This document shows positions 12,563-24,429 of a stretch of 64,000 nucleotides of DNA, in pieces. This stretch comes from Bettongia penicillata ogilbyi (taxonomy: Eukaryota; Chordata; Mammalia; Diprotodontia; Potoroidae). The stretch covers positions 2,708,704 through 2,772,703 of the forward strand of contig JAJHZJ010000336.1 of NCBI GenBank assembly GCA_023548195.1. The letters are read 5' to 3'. The position numbers and the translations under genes are program-made. Under the pieces are notes generated by a model, which saw nothing but the letters and a program-made list of their open reading frames with translations, made no database searches and had not been told where the DNA came from. Each line of letters opens with the position of its first letter. Position 1 is the stretch's first letter.

Positions 12563-13319
12563 GCATTAGACTAGAAGACCTTGTCAATATCAAAACACAA
12601 GATTTTCTATTCACCTAAACTGAAGGAAACCATCCTGCCCCAAGGAAAGCTGTTTTTGCCTGGATCACTGGCAAGTCTGGTCTGCCCCTGCTCTATGTGT
12701 CTCAGAAGCAAAGAAGAAATGGATTTCCTTCCACAGAGATCCTTCAGGCTTGGAACCAGGGTTGCATTGGAGCCAAGTGAACTGGATCCAACTGTTAAAT
12801 TTTCAGTGTGAACATTTACATCTTGGAAATTGGTAAATGCTACAAGTCAGGGCTTGGTTTACTGTGTTGGTGATTGCCTCGACTTAAAAAAGTGAGGGAG
12901 GAAATGTTAATAATATAGACTGAATTTTACAGTTTGTCACATGTACATTTCTGCCCCTAACCCCAAAAGCTGGTTGTTAAACATTTACCGACATATCCCT
13001 TCTGTTGGTTACTGGCAAGGCAAGACAAGAGAAATTTATTAAGCCCTTAACAAAAAGTTTAATGAGAAAACATTTTAAAGACATTATGAAACTGCTATAA
13101 TTTGTTTAATTTAAACAAGTAAGTTACATTTAAAGCTCTTCGAGAGTAGGATTAAGTGCCAGGGTCCAGGGACTTCTCTGAAATAAAGTCAGGTTTAGCA
13201 TTAACTTCAAAAAGTTTCTGTATTTATACCTGTATTCAACAAAGGATCAACCCAAATGCCAGACCCTCTGTCCCTTTCCCAGCTGCTGAAGATGTATCAG
13301 AAAGCACAGGGTTGGCACA

Positions 13320-13560
13320 TCCACCCATCCATTCATTTATTTAACAAGCACTTGTTAAATGCTTCCTATGTGCCTAGCACTGTGCTAAACATGAGGGTTA
13401 CAAAGATAAAAACAAAGCAGCCTCTGCCCCCAAGGAGATTATGGTTCTATTGGAGTATACAACACAACAAACATACAATAGGTAAAAAAAGAAAACATTG
13501 CATGTTAGAGGAAAACTTATGTAAGAAGAAACTCTTCAGTCCACCATTTATTTCATAAAA
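13320..13560 (-). repeat. L2 LINE 3' end
   Basis: Antisense L2 terminus: atttaacaagcacttgtta, tatgtgcctagcactgtgct, and cctctgcccccaaggag. It corresponds to the L2 end at the same place in block A1. Confidence 0.7.
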
Positions 13561-13565
13561 GTACA

Positions 13566-13742
13566 AAGCAGGGTTTCTTAACCTGGGGTGTGTTAACTTG
13601 GTTTTTGACAACTATATTTCAATGTAATTGTTTCCTTTGTGATCCTGTGTATTTTATTTTATCAGTTTAAAAACCTTTTTCTGAGAAGGAGTCAATAGGG
13701 CTTCACTAGGCTGCCAAAGGTTAAGGACTTCTGAACCATAGC
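13566..13742 (+). mobile_element. hAT-type nonautonomous DNA transposon, family 1
   Basis: Starts gcagggtttcttaacctggg and ends aaggttaaggacttctgaa, i.e. imperfect terminal inverted repeats. The interior has tttcaatgtaattgtttcct and tctgagaaggagtc. Related copies occur at 15268..15395, 29400..29648 and 41186..41398. The family label is from recognition of the ends, not a database match. Confidence 0.65.
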
Positions 13743-14559
13743 ACTTTCTCCTACTTACATAGCCTAAAATCTGGACGTGGAAACATCTTAGAGCCCTTCC
13801 AGAGTTACAGAGAGGATGCAATTTGCATTGGTAGATGAAAGTACCCACAAAGACAAAATTTTAAATCCTTGAAATATTACAGAAGTAATAAAACCCAAAG
13901 TGATCAATTTGTTTATAAATGGTCAAGGGAAATGGAAACATGAGGAAAAGGTCTGGCCAACACAGTTCCAGTATTCGTTAAACTAAACTGTATTTGTTTA
14001 ATTAAATACTCAATCACTTAAATAGTAACAGGAAGACATGCAAGGGATATCTAAATAAAAACATTCAGACCAGGGAAAGGAAGATCTCATATGGACAGAA
14101 TGACCCCAGATACCATAAGAAGGTAATATTTCTGGGTCAACAAATAGGTTAAGAATAACCATAAGGTGGTTGTGGAGAAAGGGTATGAAGAGAATATAAT
14201 AAGAGGATGATGTTTAAATGTCCCATGATAAAAGTGCTCAAAGGATCTAGCCATAAACATTTGCTTTTTCATCAATGGAGAAAAATGGGGGGGGGAACTA
14301 GGGAGAGGATGAAATAAAGCTATAAAATATTTTATACTTGTATAATAGACTTTCTCATCCAATAATGGCCAAGCATCAAAAATCATCACGATCCATGCAT
14401 TATCATCACTGAACCTTAATATTAGAACAAATCTCAGAAGGTATCCAATTCAATCATATGCAGAACAAGAGTCCTCTCCAAATTTTTTGGACAAGTGTTT
14501 ATCCAGTTTCCACTTTAATATCTCCAATAATAAGAAATTCACTATCTCTAAATAATAAC

Positions 14560-14760
14560 AGTAATAGCAAATGTTTATACAGAGGCATGAGGTTTGCAAG
14601 GCACTTTATACATGCTATTTTATTTGCTCCTCACAGACGTACTATATTCTTATCTCATTTTAGAGATGAGGAAAGTGAAGCTGAGAGATATTAAGAGATG
14701 ATTTGCCCAGGGTCATAGGTAATAAATGTCTGGAGTAGGATTCCAGAGTCCACCACTCCG
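14560..14760 (-). repeat. MIR/THER1-type SINE inside L3
   Basis: Antisense words gcaaatgtttatacagag, gcaaggcactttata, ttttagagatgaggaaa and gtctggagtaggattccaga. Confidence 0.75.
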
Positions 14761-14929
14761 TCCCATCTGGGGGCAGTTCCATCGGAAGGTTTTTTTTTAT
14801 AAGGAATCAGAAGCTCCCTTCCCATAACTTCAGCCTGTTATTCGTAGTCCTGCTCTCTGAGTCCAATAAATCCAGAATAAATCCAGTCCCCCTTTCCACA
14901 TGAAAACTCTTGAAATATCTGTAGGGATA

Positions 14930-15000
14930 ATGTATGCAAACCGCTTTGCAAGTCTTAAAGAACTACACAAATGTTAGCTATTATTATTATTCCACAAAGT
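14930..15000 (+). repeat. SINE 3' tail fragment
   Basis: Only the tail is seen: ccgctttgcaagtcttaaag and atgttagctattattattat. It is typical of the marsupial tRNA-core SINE end. Confidence 0.65.
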
Positions 15001-15267
15001 TTTTTTTCCTTCCAGGCTACACATCTACACGTTTCTTTAACCCTTCTCCCTATCCCTGGCAGCCCTCCTTTGGACTCAGCTTCCCAACATCCTTCCTAAA
15101 ATGATGTGTCCTAAACTGGTCATAACAGTTCAATTACAGGTGTGGGACTAGGGAGGTGATTGGACAACTTTCCTTGGCCTGGAGCAACTTGTTATGCACC
15201 ATGGCCTGGCCCCCTCTCTCAGCCTGCACTGTCTGGAGAAGCCCAGGGACCCTTCTCAGATTCCTAT

Positions 15268-15395
15268 TTTCAAATGCATAGAATACAATCCATAGGATGG
15301 CAAAGGAAGCACATCATATTGAAACAGTTATCCAGATGTATTAAAAAAACCCACAAGTTCCTGGATCCAAGGTTAAGAACCTCAGAACTAGGGAC
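15268..15395 (-). mobile_element. hAT-type DNA transposon fragment, family 1
   Basis: The end aaggttaagaacctcaga and the interior words aaatgcatagaatac and aaggaagcacatcatattga match, in reverse, the copy at 13566 and, in the same sense, the copy at 41186. The other terminus is lost. Confidence 0.55.
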
Positions 15396-15419
15396 TGGGT
15401 GTCTTTTTCTGAAAGCCAC

Positions 15420-15645
15420 TTTCTGATGTGATGTAAAATGTTTTAGACTTTGAAATCAGGAAGTCTGAGTTTACATAACATCTCTGACACATATTAGTTG
15501 TATGATTAAATCTATTAATCCTTATGAAATCAGTTTCCTCACCTGTAAAATAGGGTTAATAGTACTTTTACTCTCTCAAAGAATTGTGGAAACACTTGAT
15601 ATCATCAAAGCATAACTAAATGTAAGTTTTTATTATTACTGGTGG
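15420..15645 (+). repeat. MIR/THER1-type SINE
   Basis: Degenerate head, then gaaatcaggaagtctgagtt, cagtttcctcacctgtaaaa and a tail ending taagtttttattattactg. Confidence 0.7.
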
Positions 15646-15904
15646 CTACCTCAGGTTGCTATCTCTTCTTAAGCTTGTAGTCCGTTCAAACCTCAGGAAT
15701 TCTTTCTAGCCACACCCCACCCTACTAAAGTCACTGATTTTTTAAACCTATGTGCAAGACTTTATAGTGAATTCTAATCATCATCATTCCAGATAGTCTA
15801 ATATGTGGACCCAAGACTTTATTTCCTTTAATTATGAGCCTTTATTTGTTATTACCACCAACACTGAGTCTCATCTCTATGTGTGTGCATATGGGGAGGA
15901 GGAA

Positions 15905-16170
15905 AGGGAAGGAGTATTTTATTAAGCACCTACTATATATCAAATGTTGCACTAAGCACTTTACAAATATTATTTTATTCTCACAATACCTCTAGGAGGT
16001 GGGGGCTATTATTATCCCCATTTTATGGATAAGGTAATTAAGGCAGACAGCAGTTAAGTGACTTGCCCTAGGTCACACAGCTAGTAAATGTCTGAGATCA
16101 GATGTGAACCCAGGTCTTCCTGACTCTAGGCCCAAGGCTCTAACTACTGTGCTTGCATAGTAGGTCAGTG
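15905..16170 (-). repeat. MIR/THER1-type SINE, nearly complete
   Basis: Well-preserved antisense copy: attaagcacctactatatat, actaagcactttacaaatat, agtgacttgccctaggtca, cacagctagtaaatgtctga and gaacccaggtcttcctgac. Confidence 0.8.
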
Positions 16171-17594
16171 ATGGGGCAGAAGGGAAGGGAATTTACAGCA
16201 AATGGGGTTGAAAACCAAGAGTTCACACATGCAGTACCCTGAAAAATCCATTACCCTGTGAGTCACTGCAAAACATAAAGAGGCACAATAACTAGAATGA
16301 GGATGAGACTACCACTAACAGCATCCAAACAACCTTTTATACACTCTAAGTGGGCCCCTTTTTTTGATCCATTTAAGTCACTGATCTAGTTGGGGCACTG
16401 GGTTGCTGCTGTCCTTACAAGGATTAAACTGAGCAGGCACGCTCGCCTAAAGGGAGATGTTCAAGTTCACTTAGGGGGACAGCACTTGGCTATTTCTAGA
16501 CCATTTAGATCCCAAAAAAGCTCCATTTCATAAAAGTAGCTCCTTTACCTTCACCATCCCACAAGAATGAAGCACATTTTTCCGACTGAATTTTCCCACC
16601 ATAAAAATACTCTAGAAAATGTGACAGATCTTAAAATAGCACTATACAAACAATGCATGAGTGTATATATAGAAACATTTGCTGTATATAGAAATTACTG
16701 GTTGCAATTCATAAATAATTCTGTTCTAGGAGACAAAAGGCCGCCAAGAGTTTTACTACATTCAGAAGCTCAGAGAGTAGATCTCTCTGGCTCACTGACC
16801 AACAACTCCGTCAACAGAGCCACGGTATACATAAAAGCTTGAATCACAGTGGGAAGACAGGAAGCAGTACTGATCAGAAACAACCTGTGACTGACATAGG
16901 TGGAAAAGGAGAGAACCAAATTCCAGGGTGAGACAGACAGGACAGAAAGTACCCATTAGGGACCAAGTATCTTGGGGTTGGAAATCCAAAAGGTGCCATT
17001 TTCCACAGATTCCCCAAGTTTTCTATTTTTGAAGAGAATCCAGTTTTTTAATGTTGAAAATTTCAGAATAAGGTATTGACTATATGCCTGAGAGAACATT
17101 CACTAATGATATGGGCTTTTACTCATTTTGTCCATCCTACTACACAAGACAGTATCTTTCCCACTTTCCTCTTTAGCCCTTCATACTCAAGCTCATACAC
17201 TTTATGATCTAAATGAGCAAGGGTGGTAAAGAGGCTCAGATTAATGTGACCGACTAACTTTTTTAAAACAACAAATATAAATTTTCTTTTGTTGGGATAT
17301 CTATATCCCTCAGACTTCTTCGTATATGCGAAAAAGAAAAAGGATGAATCTACTGAAAATAATTATTCAACTTGCTGACTAACTGAATTCAATAGTTCTA
17401 TAAAATTTACACTTGATAAGAGCATCAGAAATGTTCAACCAAGTCAGACTAATATTCATTCTATCTAGTTCACAATTCAGGCCACAACAATGGTATCAAG
17501 GAAAACCACTACAGAAAAGACAGATATATTATCTTCTATGACATAAAACTCAGAATGTCAAGAAGGCATCCTCAGATAAGATGACTGGCTAGAC
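16171..17594. other. Single-copy-looking intron sequence
   Basis: No recognised repeats. A 91-codon open frame at 16567..16842 has no domain, splice context or codon bias that I can support as a gene. Confidence 0.45.
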
Positions 17595-17775
17595 AGAGTG
17601 TGTATTAATTGCGCACTGTGTGCCAAGTTATGTGCTAGGCCCACACAAATACTAGCAAGCAAGAAAATCCTTCTCTCAGGTGGCTTACATTCTAATGAGG
17701 ACAACACATAAAGGGAGAGAGAGAAGGAGGAGAAAAGGGCGAAAAATGCAGGGGATCTGGAGCCACATGTAAGTA
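17595..17775 (-). repeat. L2 LINE 3' end fragment
   Basis: Antisense L2 terminus: cactgtgtgccaagttatgt, gtggcttacattctaatgag. Confidence 0.6.
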
Positions 17776-18044
17776 ACAGAATGTGATGGTCCAGTTAGGG
17801 ACTCACCAATCTGGAAAGCAGAATCACACACTAGAGACTGATCATGCCAGAAGGTCTCTTGGCCCTTATCACATACATTGGTCTCCTGTGCTCACAGAAC
17901 TGCTTGGGGGTTGCAAGAGCAATGTTTATCACTTAGTGTGTAAAACAGTTCTTTCATTTGCCCCAGCATTTCAAGGGGTACCTTCCCGGGATTTAGTGAG
18001 TAACTTTGGGTCACCCCATGTGGGTGCTATTGGATTTTACAGAA
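17776..18044. other. Unclassified segment between two L2 ends
   Basis: Contains a stop-free stretch (frame from 17783 to 18157) that runs on into the next L2 end. No protein similarity recognised. Confidence 0.4.
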
Positions 18045-18165
18045 TCCAATCCACTATATTCAACAAATACATATTAAGCACTTCTATTCCTGAGTCACTG
18101 TTGAGCACTGGGGAACCAAAGACCAGCATGAAACAGCCTTCACTTTCAAGGAGCTAAACACATGA
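18045..18165 (-). repeat. L2 LINE 3' end fragment
   Basis: Antisense L2 terminus: caacaaatacatattaagca, gttgagcactggggaacca and ttcaaggagctaaac. Confidence 0.65.
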
Positions 18166-18664
18166 CTTAGGGATGTCCTCTCTGAGCCACCATCTTCTGC
18201 AAAAGAGGAAAGCTCATTTTTCAGTCGGTTAAGTTACAGTAGTCACTAACTCACAGTCTTACTCAGGCTTATGTGAAATCAGTAAATAATTTTTAAGACA
18301 ACAGAATTTTTTCCTAATTCATAAATTCTTTCATTAGTCATGTCCATTAATATTGCATAATGGCATCTAGCACCTAGAGCAGGGTATTCCTTTAGCTAGG
18401 CTATGACACAATAGCCAATATAGAAATTGATTAGTTACAAAGAATAATGTAAGGTTGAAGACCTATATAAATGTGGTACCATGGATTTAAAATCAAGTTT
18501 GTAATGCAGAAGGAAACTAGTAATGAGTTCAATCTCATTCACTAAATTAACAGCTATGGACTTAGATCTCTTCTTATCACATTCTCAGACAGCTTTTTCT
18601 AAATGGAAAGGAGGGATGCCCAAGATAACTGACCTGGAGCCACAAGAAGATGCTACAGATGGTC
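18166..18664. other. Unclassified intron sequence
   Basis: No recognised element. Confidence 0.4.
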
Positions 18665-18870
18665 TACCACAAGGAAAGTGGCGTAATAGGAAAAGGCCCT
18701 GGATTTGGAACCAGACAACTTGGATTAAGATTCTATCCCTATCATTTATTGACTGAGTGATTACAGGCAAGTCTTTTAACTTTTAACCTCTCTGGGCCTC
18801 ATCCACCTTATCTTTCTCATTTGTAAAATAAGTGTTGAATTAAGTGGCCTTGGCATCCTTTAAAATCCCC
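18665..18870 (+). repeat. MIR-type SINE
   Basis: Contains gccctggatttggaaccag, gagtgattacaggcaagtc, ctcatttgtaaaataagtg and a degenerate MIR end. Confidence 0.7.
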
Positions 18871-18874
18871 AATC

Positions 18875-19210
18875 TATTTTTTACAATTTATTTTATTTTT
18901 AATTTATGGAATAAAACAAGCATTTCCATGTGCAACTTGCTATTCCTTTTAAATATACAAAGTTATCATGTCAATTTCTTATTTTCCTTTTTTCCTTCCC
19001 TATCTTCCCACCCTAGGGATGACCACCATTAGACAAAAACAGGTGCATATATATGTAAAACTATTCTATTTGTACTTCTATTTATTAGTTCTTTCTCTGG
19101 ATGCAGATAGTGTCTTTCTTCACACATCCTTTATCGTTAATTTGAGTATTTATAATAGTCAAAATAACAATCACTTACAGTCATTCTTAAAACAATATTG
19201 AAAAGAAAAA
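18875..19210 (-). repeat. L1-like 3' region (marsupial repeat)
   Basis: The text ggaataaaacaagcatttcc, gcaacttgctattcctttta and tttctctggatgcagatagt is a motif I associate with a very common marsupial interspersed repeat in this orientation, likely the antisense end of an L1-type element. Family assignment is uncertain. Confidence 0.45.
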
Positions 19211-19564
19211 GTCCCAAGAATGTCATAATCAGAAGTAAAAGCTCTCATGTCAAAGAAAAACAGGTTATATCCAGGAATTTAAAATTTAGAAGAACAGTCA
19301 AGCTCACACAAGACCTAACAGCTTCTACTAAAAACCAGAGGTGATCTTGGAATACAATAGTCTAAAAGGTAAAAGAAATAGCCTTACAACCAAGAATAGC
19401 ACCCTGAAAAACTGAGTATATAATCCTACAGAAGGAAAAATAAACTTTTAATGGAAGAGGATTTTTAAGCATTTCTGATACAAAGCCAGAGCTGAAAAGG
19501 CACTACGAAATATAAACACAAGTCCAGAGAAACCTGAAAAGCAAGTTTATTTTAGCATTAAGAA

Positions 19565-20010
19565 GGAGTTTTACCACTATTTCCATCTCTAACCTCAGGT
19601 AGGTTACTAGCCTCTCTGAGCTTTAGAATATTCATCTCAAAGGGGCAGCTAGGTGGTGCAGTGGATAGAGCACCAGTGCAGGAGTCAGAAGGACATGAGT
19701 TCAAATCTCACCGCAGATACTTAACACTCACTAGCTGTGTGACCTTGGGCAAGTCACTTAACCCCAGTTGCCTTATCCTGGGTCATCTCCAGTCATCCTG
19801 ATGAATATCTGGTCACTGGATTCAGATGGCTCTGGAGGAGAAGTGAGGCTGGTGACCTGCACAGCCCTCCCTCACTCAAAACAAGTGCAAGTCATTTCAT
19901 TATTTCTCTCATGGCATGGTCTTCTTCAGCAACGAAGGACGAACACATATTCATCTCAAAAATGGCTCAAGATGATCTCTGCAGTCCCTCCCATTCCTCG
20001 AATTCTATAA
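19565..20010 (+). repeat. MIR-type SINE split by Mar1
   Basis: The left part has catctctaacctcaggtagg and cctctctgagctttag, and the right part has gatgatctctgcagtccctc. The two halves are joined across the Mar1 insertion and its duplicated target site. Confidence 0.6.
19642..19946 (+). repeat. Mar1 SINE (tRNA head, RTE-type tail) with 14-bp target-site duplications
   Basis: Complete copy. The head is ggggcagctaggtggtgcag, followed by atagagcaccagtgcaggag, the middle tgaatatctggtcactggat and ggaggagaagtgaggctggt, and the end ggcatggtcttcttcagcaa then cgaaggacgaacac. It is flanked by atattcatctcaaa at 19628..19641 and 19947..19960, perfect direct repeats. The tail resembles that of RTE-clade LINEs, thought to mobilise it. 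Confidence 0.92.
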
Positions 20011-20389
20011 CAACATGATGTTTTTTGCGTAAGGTTATAAGGTTATTAAGTGATAAAGACTGAATAAGACCCCAGGACTCCAGACTCCCAATACTGTATT
20101 CATACCAACAAACTAGAGCTGCCTTTTGCAACTAGTCTATTTTCTTTTTTCTTAGTTTAAAAATGTTTTTGGGCTGATCTGTGTATACATCATTTCAGAT
20201 CTTATTCTTATTTCATTCATTCATCAGAAGCACTAAGTTTCAGCTCTATAGGGTATCCAATGCTATTCTCAGTTGTAGCTGGGGAACTTTCCATATTCAA
20301 ATATTCCTCTATTATACAAATCAAATAAGTATTTATTACAAATCTACTTCATGACCAAAACTGCTAAGTTCTCTATGAATTTTTTAAAA
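20011..20389. other. Unclassified intron sequence
   Basis: AT-rich, no recognised element. Confidence 0.4.
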
Positions 20390-20555
20390 ATGTTACACAC
20401 ACTATATATGTACATATATGTATGTACAGGCAAAATATATATATGTATATTTAAATATACATATGTATGTATATACACATAACATATATAAAATATATTT
20501 TTATATATTATATATGCAATATAACACACACACATATATATGTGTATATAAAATG
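20390..20555. repeat. AT-rich microsatellite (TATG/TATA/CA)
   Basis: Compound run of tatatgtacatatatgtatg, atatatatgtatattt and cacacacatatatatgtgta units. Several parts are self-complementary. Confidence 0.85.
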
Positions 20556-20574
20556 AAACAGATAAATTAAGGAA

Positions 20575-20670
20575 TGGAGTGGTATAACCATTTATGTAGT
20601 GTCTATTACATGTCAGGCACTATGCTGAAGCTGTTTACAAGTATTATTTCATTTGACTGCTTATTAATAT
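20575..20670 (-). repeat. MIR-type SINE fragment
   Basis: Antisense MIR: catgtcaggcactatgctga, gtttacaagtattatttcat. Confidence 0.6.
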
Positions 20671-21764
20671 TAGAAATGGACTTTCTGCTTTGCAGAAGAA
20701 TTTCTTTTAATATTTCTTAAAGTTTTTGAATGTTTTTAAAGATCATTTATAGCTAGGCTCTCTCAGAATCAAAGAAACCAAGGCATAGGAACCAATGCCA
20801 ACTGGAGCTCTGAAAATGATTGCCTGTAGATAGGAAAATAGGATGGAGCGGGGAGGAATCTAAGCTATCTAACAGGAAAAAATCCAAATAATAGGAAAAC
20901 AGGATGGGAATAATAAAAAAAATCTGATAACCATAAACTTGGAAGAGCTTGAGTATAGGACTCTGATTGGTTAAGGGTTGAAGAACAAATATAGTCACTG
21001 AGAATGTGACATAGCTGTGCTTGGGAGAGGCTCTTCCCAAGCTTTATTTAGTAAGTATAAGTAATGTATCTTTTATTAAATTCCTCCTCTGACTCCTCAT
21101 CCTGGCATGCAGGCAGCTCTGTGTTCCTGAAGGCTGTATAAGTAAAACACAAACCTTGGCTGGACAACCAAAGAGAGAAGGGTTAGAGGACAGGCCAGAT
21201 AATGGAACATGTGCCTGTCATCGGAGGACCAGCACAGCTAAGTATCACTAGCTTGTGTAATAAGTCTATCTTATTGCCAGGTGAACTACCAGGTAATAGA
21301 ATAACAAGTATTTTTGTTATTCGTCACAGCAACTCATGAAATAACATACTAAGGCATGGAGGGGATATGTTCTACATTGGTAGATTGAGTACACAGAGGA
21401 AATTATAGCTCCTTAAAGAATGAAAATACAATTCAGCATCAGCAGAAACAACTCCTAATGTAAGCTTTCAGGCAAGAACAATTCTCTAATTAGGTCTCCC
21501 TCCACATCCATCCTGAAAGTGATTAGGAAACAGCTACAAAAGAGGAAAGCAAGAGTCGGACGGAAGATAAACAATGACTAAAATCGAACTGAAAGCAAAA
21601 TGGCCCAGGGTTCTGTAAACTCTACTCAGCAAGCATGCCTTGCCAAACCCAAGTACCTGAATACATAAAGGACAAAAGAAAAACTGATTGTAAATGACTG
21701 CACAAGGACTTACATCATTTCCAGTTTGGTTTTAGGTATATATTCACTTTAACAAAATAGTCCT
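20671..21764. other. Single-copy-looking intron sequence
   Basis: No recognised repeat or coding potential in about 1.1 kb. Confidence 0.45.
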
Positions 21765-21885
21765 CTTAAATTCAGGGCCTCCAAGCCTCAAGGCTGCGAG
21801 TTCCCCACCCCTGAATTGAACAGGGCCGCACGTGAGGATCTTGAGAGCCACACGTGGCCTCAAGGCTGCAGGTTCCCCTCTCCTG
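21765..21885. mobile_element. Palindromic hAT-type MITE fragment, family 2
   Basis: Words gcctcaaggctgcgagttcc, ccccacccctga, gagccacacgtggcctcaag and gctgcaggttcccc are those of the family seen more completely at 31280..31441. The copy appears rearranged or deleted. Confidence 0.6.
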
Positions 21886-21894
21886 GTCCTATTT

Positions 21895-22445
21895 GTTTCT
21901 TTCTCCTCTACTGAATGTTTATTTTGGAATGTTTATCTGAGTTTTGCTGCTGCTAGTGATTACAAAGTAGTATCTACTGTATACGCTGTCCTTCGACTTT
22001 ACCTTCTCACTCTGCATCATTTCATACAGCCTTCCCATTTTTTTGTTCTTCATATTTACATTTTCTTATAAGGATAGTAGAGTGCAATAATATTACACTG
22101 TATTCACATGCAGTGAATCTGTTCAGCCATCCCCCAATCCTTAGACCCACACATTGTTCCCAGGTTGTTGCTATTACAAATAGTGCTGCCATGAAGATTT
22201 TTATGAAGAGTCTTGTTTTCCCCTGATCCACAATATTCTTAGGGAATAATCCTCACAGGGGCTTCATCAGATCATTAGATAAAAGCTTTGTAGCTCTTAC
22301 TGTATAGATCCATATTGCTTTCCAAAACGACTGTAACAATTCATTTTTCTCCCACTGAGGTGATACTGCTCCCGTTTTTGGACAGCTGCACCAGCACTGA
22401 ACTTTGCTGGTTTCAGTCGTCTTTGGGGGATAGTCCATTATTACC
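21895..22445 (-). repeat. L1-like 3' region (marsupial repeat)
   Basis: Contains tttcatacagccttcccatt, aatctgttcagccatccccc, gttgttgctattacaaatag and ttgctttccaaaacgactgt. This series resembles the antisense region of L1-type elements. Old copy with no long open frame. Confidence 0.5.
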
Positions 22446-24129
22446 AATCAGTCATCAAATGTGTTTATAGTGCTCTAGTGTTAGTTACACCCAAGGCAAG
22501 GAGGCCCTGTTGGTGAGTTGCCTGACAGATAAAGGCACTTATGATTTCAAAAAAAGAGAGAACAAGCAAAATAACCTGAGTGAGTAGAAAGGAAACCCAG
22601 ACTTAGCAATAGTTGCTTTTCAATAGGAAGAAACCCATCTACTTATTCCTATCCGTTTACCCAAGTGGAACATCTAATTGAAGACAGGCCCCTTTGGCCC
22701 TCTCCCCCAATATCAGGCTTCTAGGCAGCCAGGAAGAGATAGGCTCATATTCCCACTCCACCGCAGTTCTCTCTCTCACTCATTCTTCTGTACTTGCTGC
22801 CAGATGAGTTAGCCACAAACTAGAAATGGTACGATTAGTAAGAGACTGGTCATATTTTAGACTTGTGAGAAAAACTCATGACCAGAAGGAGCAGAGAATG
22901 AAGACCTTTCCCATCAGCTTTCTGTCTTTCAGAGTATTTAAAGATTTGGAATCTTGGGGGGATGGGACTGTTTTCCTATGAATTGTGCAGGACATCTCTA
23001 CCCTGTCTTTTTGGGTGGTCTGGAACACTGTACACACATTGGAATGTTTTCCTAGTAAATGATCAGTGATGGGAAACATAGCTGAAACAAAAGCTGAGAT
23101 CCTAAGATCTTAGTCATAGAAGATGGAAACCTATTCATCTTTTCCCAAGAGGCAGGTATCATTTCTACAGAGTTTAGGATTTTGTTTTGGAAATCAAAGA
23201 ATCTATTTCCATCGTTTTCTCTAGAACTCTACATTTCCTAAGGATGGAAAATCAGAACCAATTACAATGATTAAGAATAAAAGGCCAACATACCCAATTC
23301 AAATAGGAAATTAAAAAAAAAAAACCATGTACTTCTACTGCTAAGTCTACATATTGATAGATTAATGTGCTGCGCTCTCTGCTGCAAGGGATTTTAATCC
23401 AGGCATCAATAATCAAATCAACACTTTGTTGAGAGTCCAAGTATATTGACTGCAATATGTCATGAAGAGACAAGATCTAAAATTTTACAAGAAGAGCAGA
23501 AATTTTTGAAAGATGTTGCTAGGGTGGCCTTGTAAAGATTCCAAGAGGACATGAATTTAACTCTAAGCTTACAAGGTTGTTTAGTGAATAAAAACTACTG
23601 GACCCAGAAACTGAAGAAGAAGAGATGATGTGTATTTTCTCTATTTTACTCAAGCAATATATTTTTAAGGAAACAAATGGTGTTATCGGTTCATTTTTCA
23701 CACAAAGAGTCAGCTGGTTAATTTTGTTTGGAGACAGTAGATAGATAAAAAGTCTCTACCTCAATTAGATGGCCCCCCATCAAAACCTCTGCTTAGTAGT
23801 CTACACTTTGAAATGACAGAGCAATGCTACTAGGTAGGAATAATGAGAGTCTAAATATTCAATTATGCGATATCCCATCATTCCTGGTGAAGGAAAGCAG
23901 AAAAGGTAAAAGGTCATGTAACCTTCCAATCACATACTTCCATGCTTTGAGGATCTGTGATTTTGCCAATATGCATATTCCTTCCACCAATGTACAACCC
24001 AACCCCTCCACAACTTCAAAGATTGTCTTTAAGAGTTGATTGGGACAAAAAAAAAATCATCCTATGGCCAACCTGGTAATGAGCCGCTCCCAACTTGGGG
24101 GGAAAGGAAGGGGTAGGGAACAGGCATTT
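22446..24129. other. Single-copy-looking intron sequence (1.7 kb)
   Basis: No recognised element. Confidence 0.45.
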
Positions 24130-24215
24130 ATGGTTTGTTCAGCAAGTGCATCCTGTATATCAGAGGCTGTGCTAAGTGCTTTACAAACACTGTTTCATTT
24201 GATCCTTATAGCATC
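24130..24215 (-). repeat. MIR-type SINE fragment
   Basis: Short antisense piece with ggctgtgctaagtgcttta and caaacactgtttcatttgat. Confidence 0.55.
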
Positions 24216-24429
24216 CTGGTCCTCTGGCAGCCCATTACTGAGCCCAAGCTCCAAACCTTTCCAGCTTTCCAGGAGAGCCTATCAGCCAAGTCAGAGCTTG
24301 TGCTTCAAGCCACAATGAGGTATCAGAATTTCATGAATTTCTGCTGAGAATTCAGGTTTTGATGACATCAAATGCTGTTCAATGGCATAATATTTAAGGG
24401 GGGAAAATCAATGAGAAAAAGCTATGTGT

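Larger units (their letters stand above)
11955..13470 (+). repeat. Paralogous block A2 (partner 2040..3110)
   Basis: Partner of block A1. It starts in a CR1/L3 piece, shares the unique middle, and ends in an L2 3' end at the equivalent place. Two segments are absent from A1: a SINE at 12336..12562 and roughly 12790..13065. Similarity resumes at aaacattttaaagaca and reaches tgccagggtccag at 13157. Confidence 0.7.
14425..15830 (-). repeat. CR1/L3-clade LINE, antisense, split by several insertions
   Basis: Pieces of one L3-like element appear at about 14425..14558, 14760..14930, 15000..15150 and 15655..15830 (gtccaataaatccag, aacttcagcctg, agccctcctttggactca, ggtgtgggactaggg, then cttgtagtccgttcaaacct and tgtgcaagactttata). 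They are separated by SINEs and a hAT copy. Joining the pieces is inference from their order and orientation. Confidence 0.5.

Noticed and set aside
15900..16400. A duplicated CNNM2 exon predicted by the A1/A2 spacing
   Set aside because: The expected place holds a MIR-type SINE and single-copy DNA, with no CBS-coding text on either strand.
17783..18157. 124-codon open frame on plus
   Set aside because: It ends inside an L2 3' end and has no protein similarity that I recognise.
20390..20555. Tandem AT repeats as a CRISPR or origin-like array
   Set aside because: Units are a few bases long and degenerate. It is an ordinary microsatellite in a vertebrate intron.
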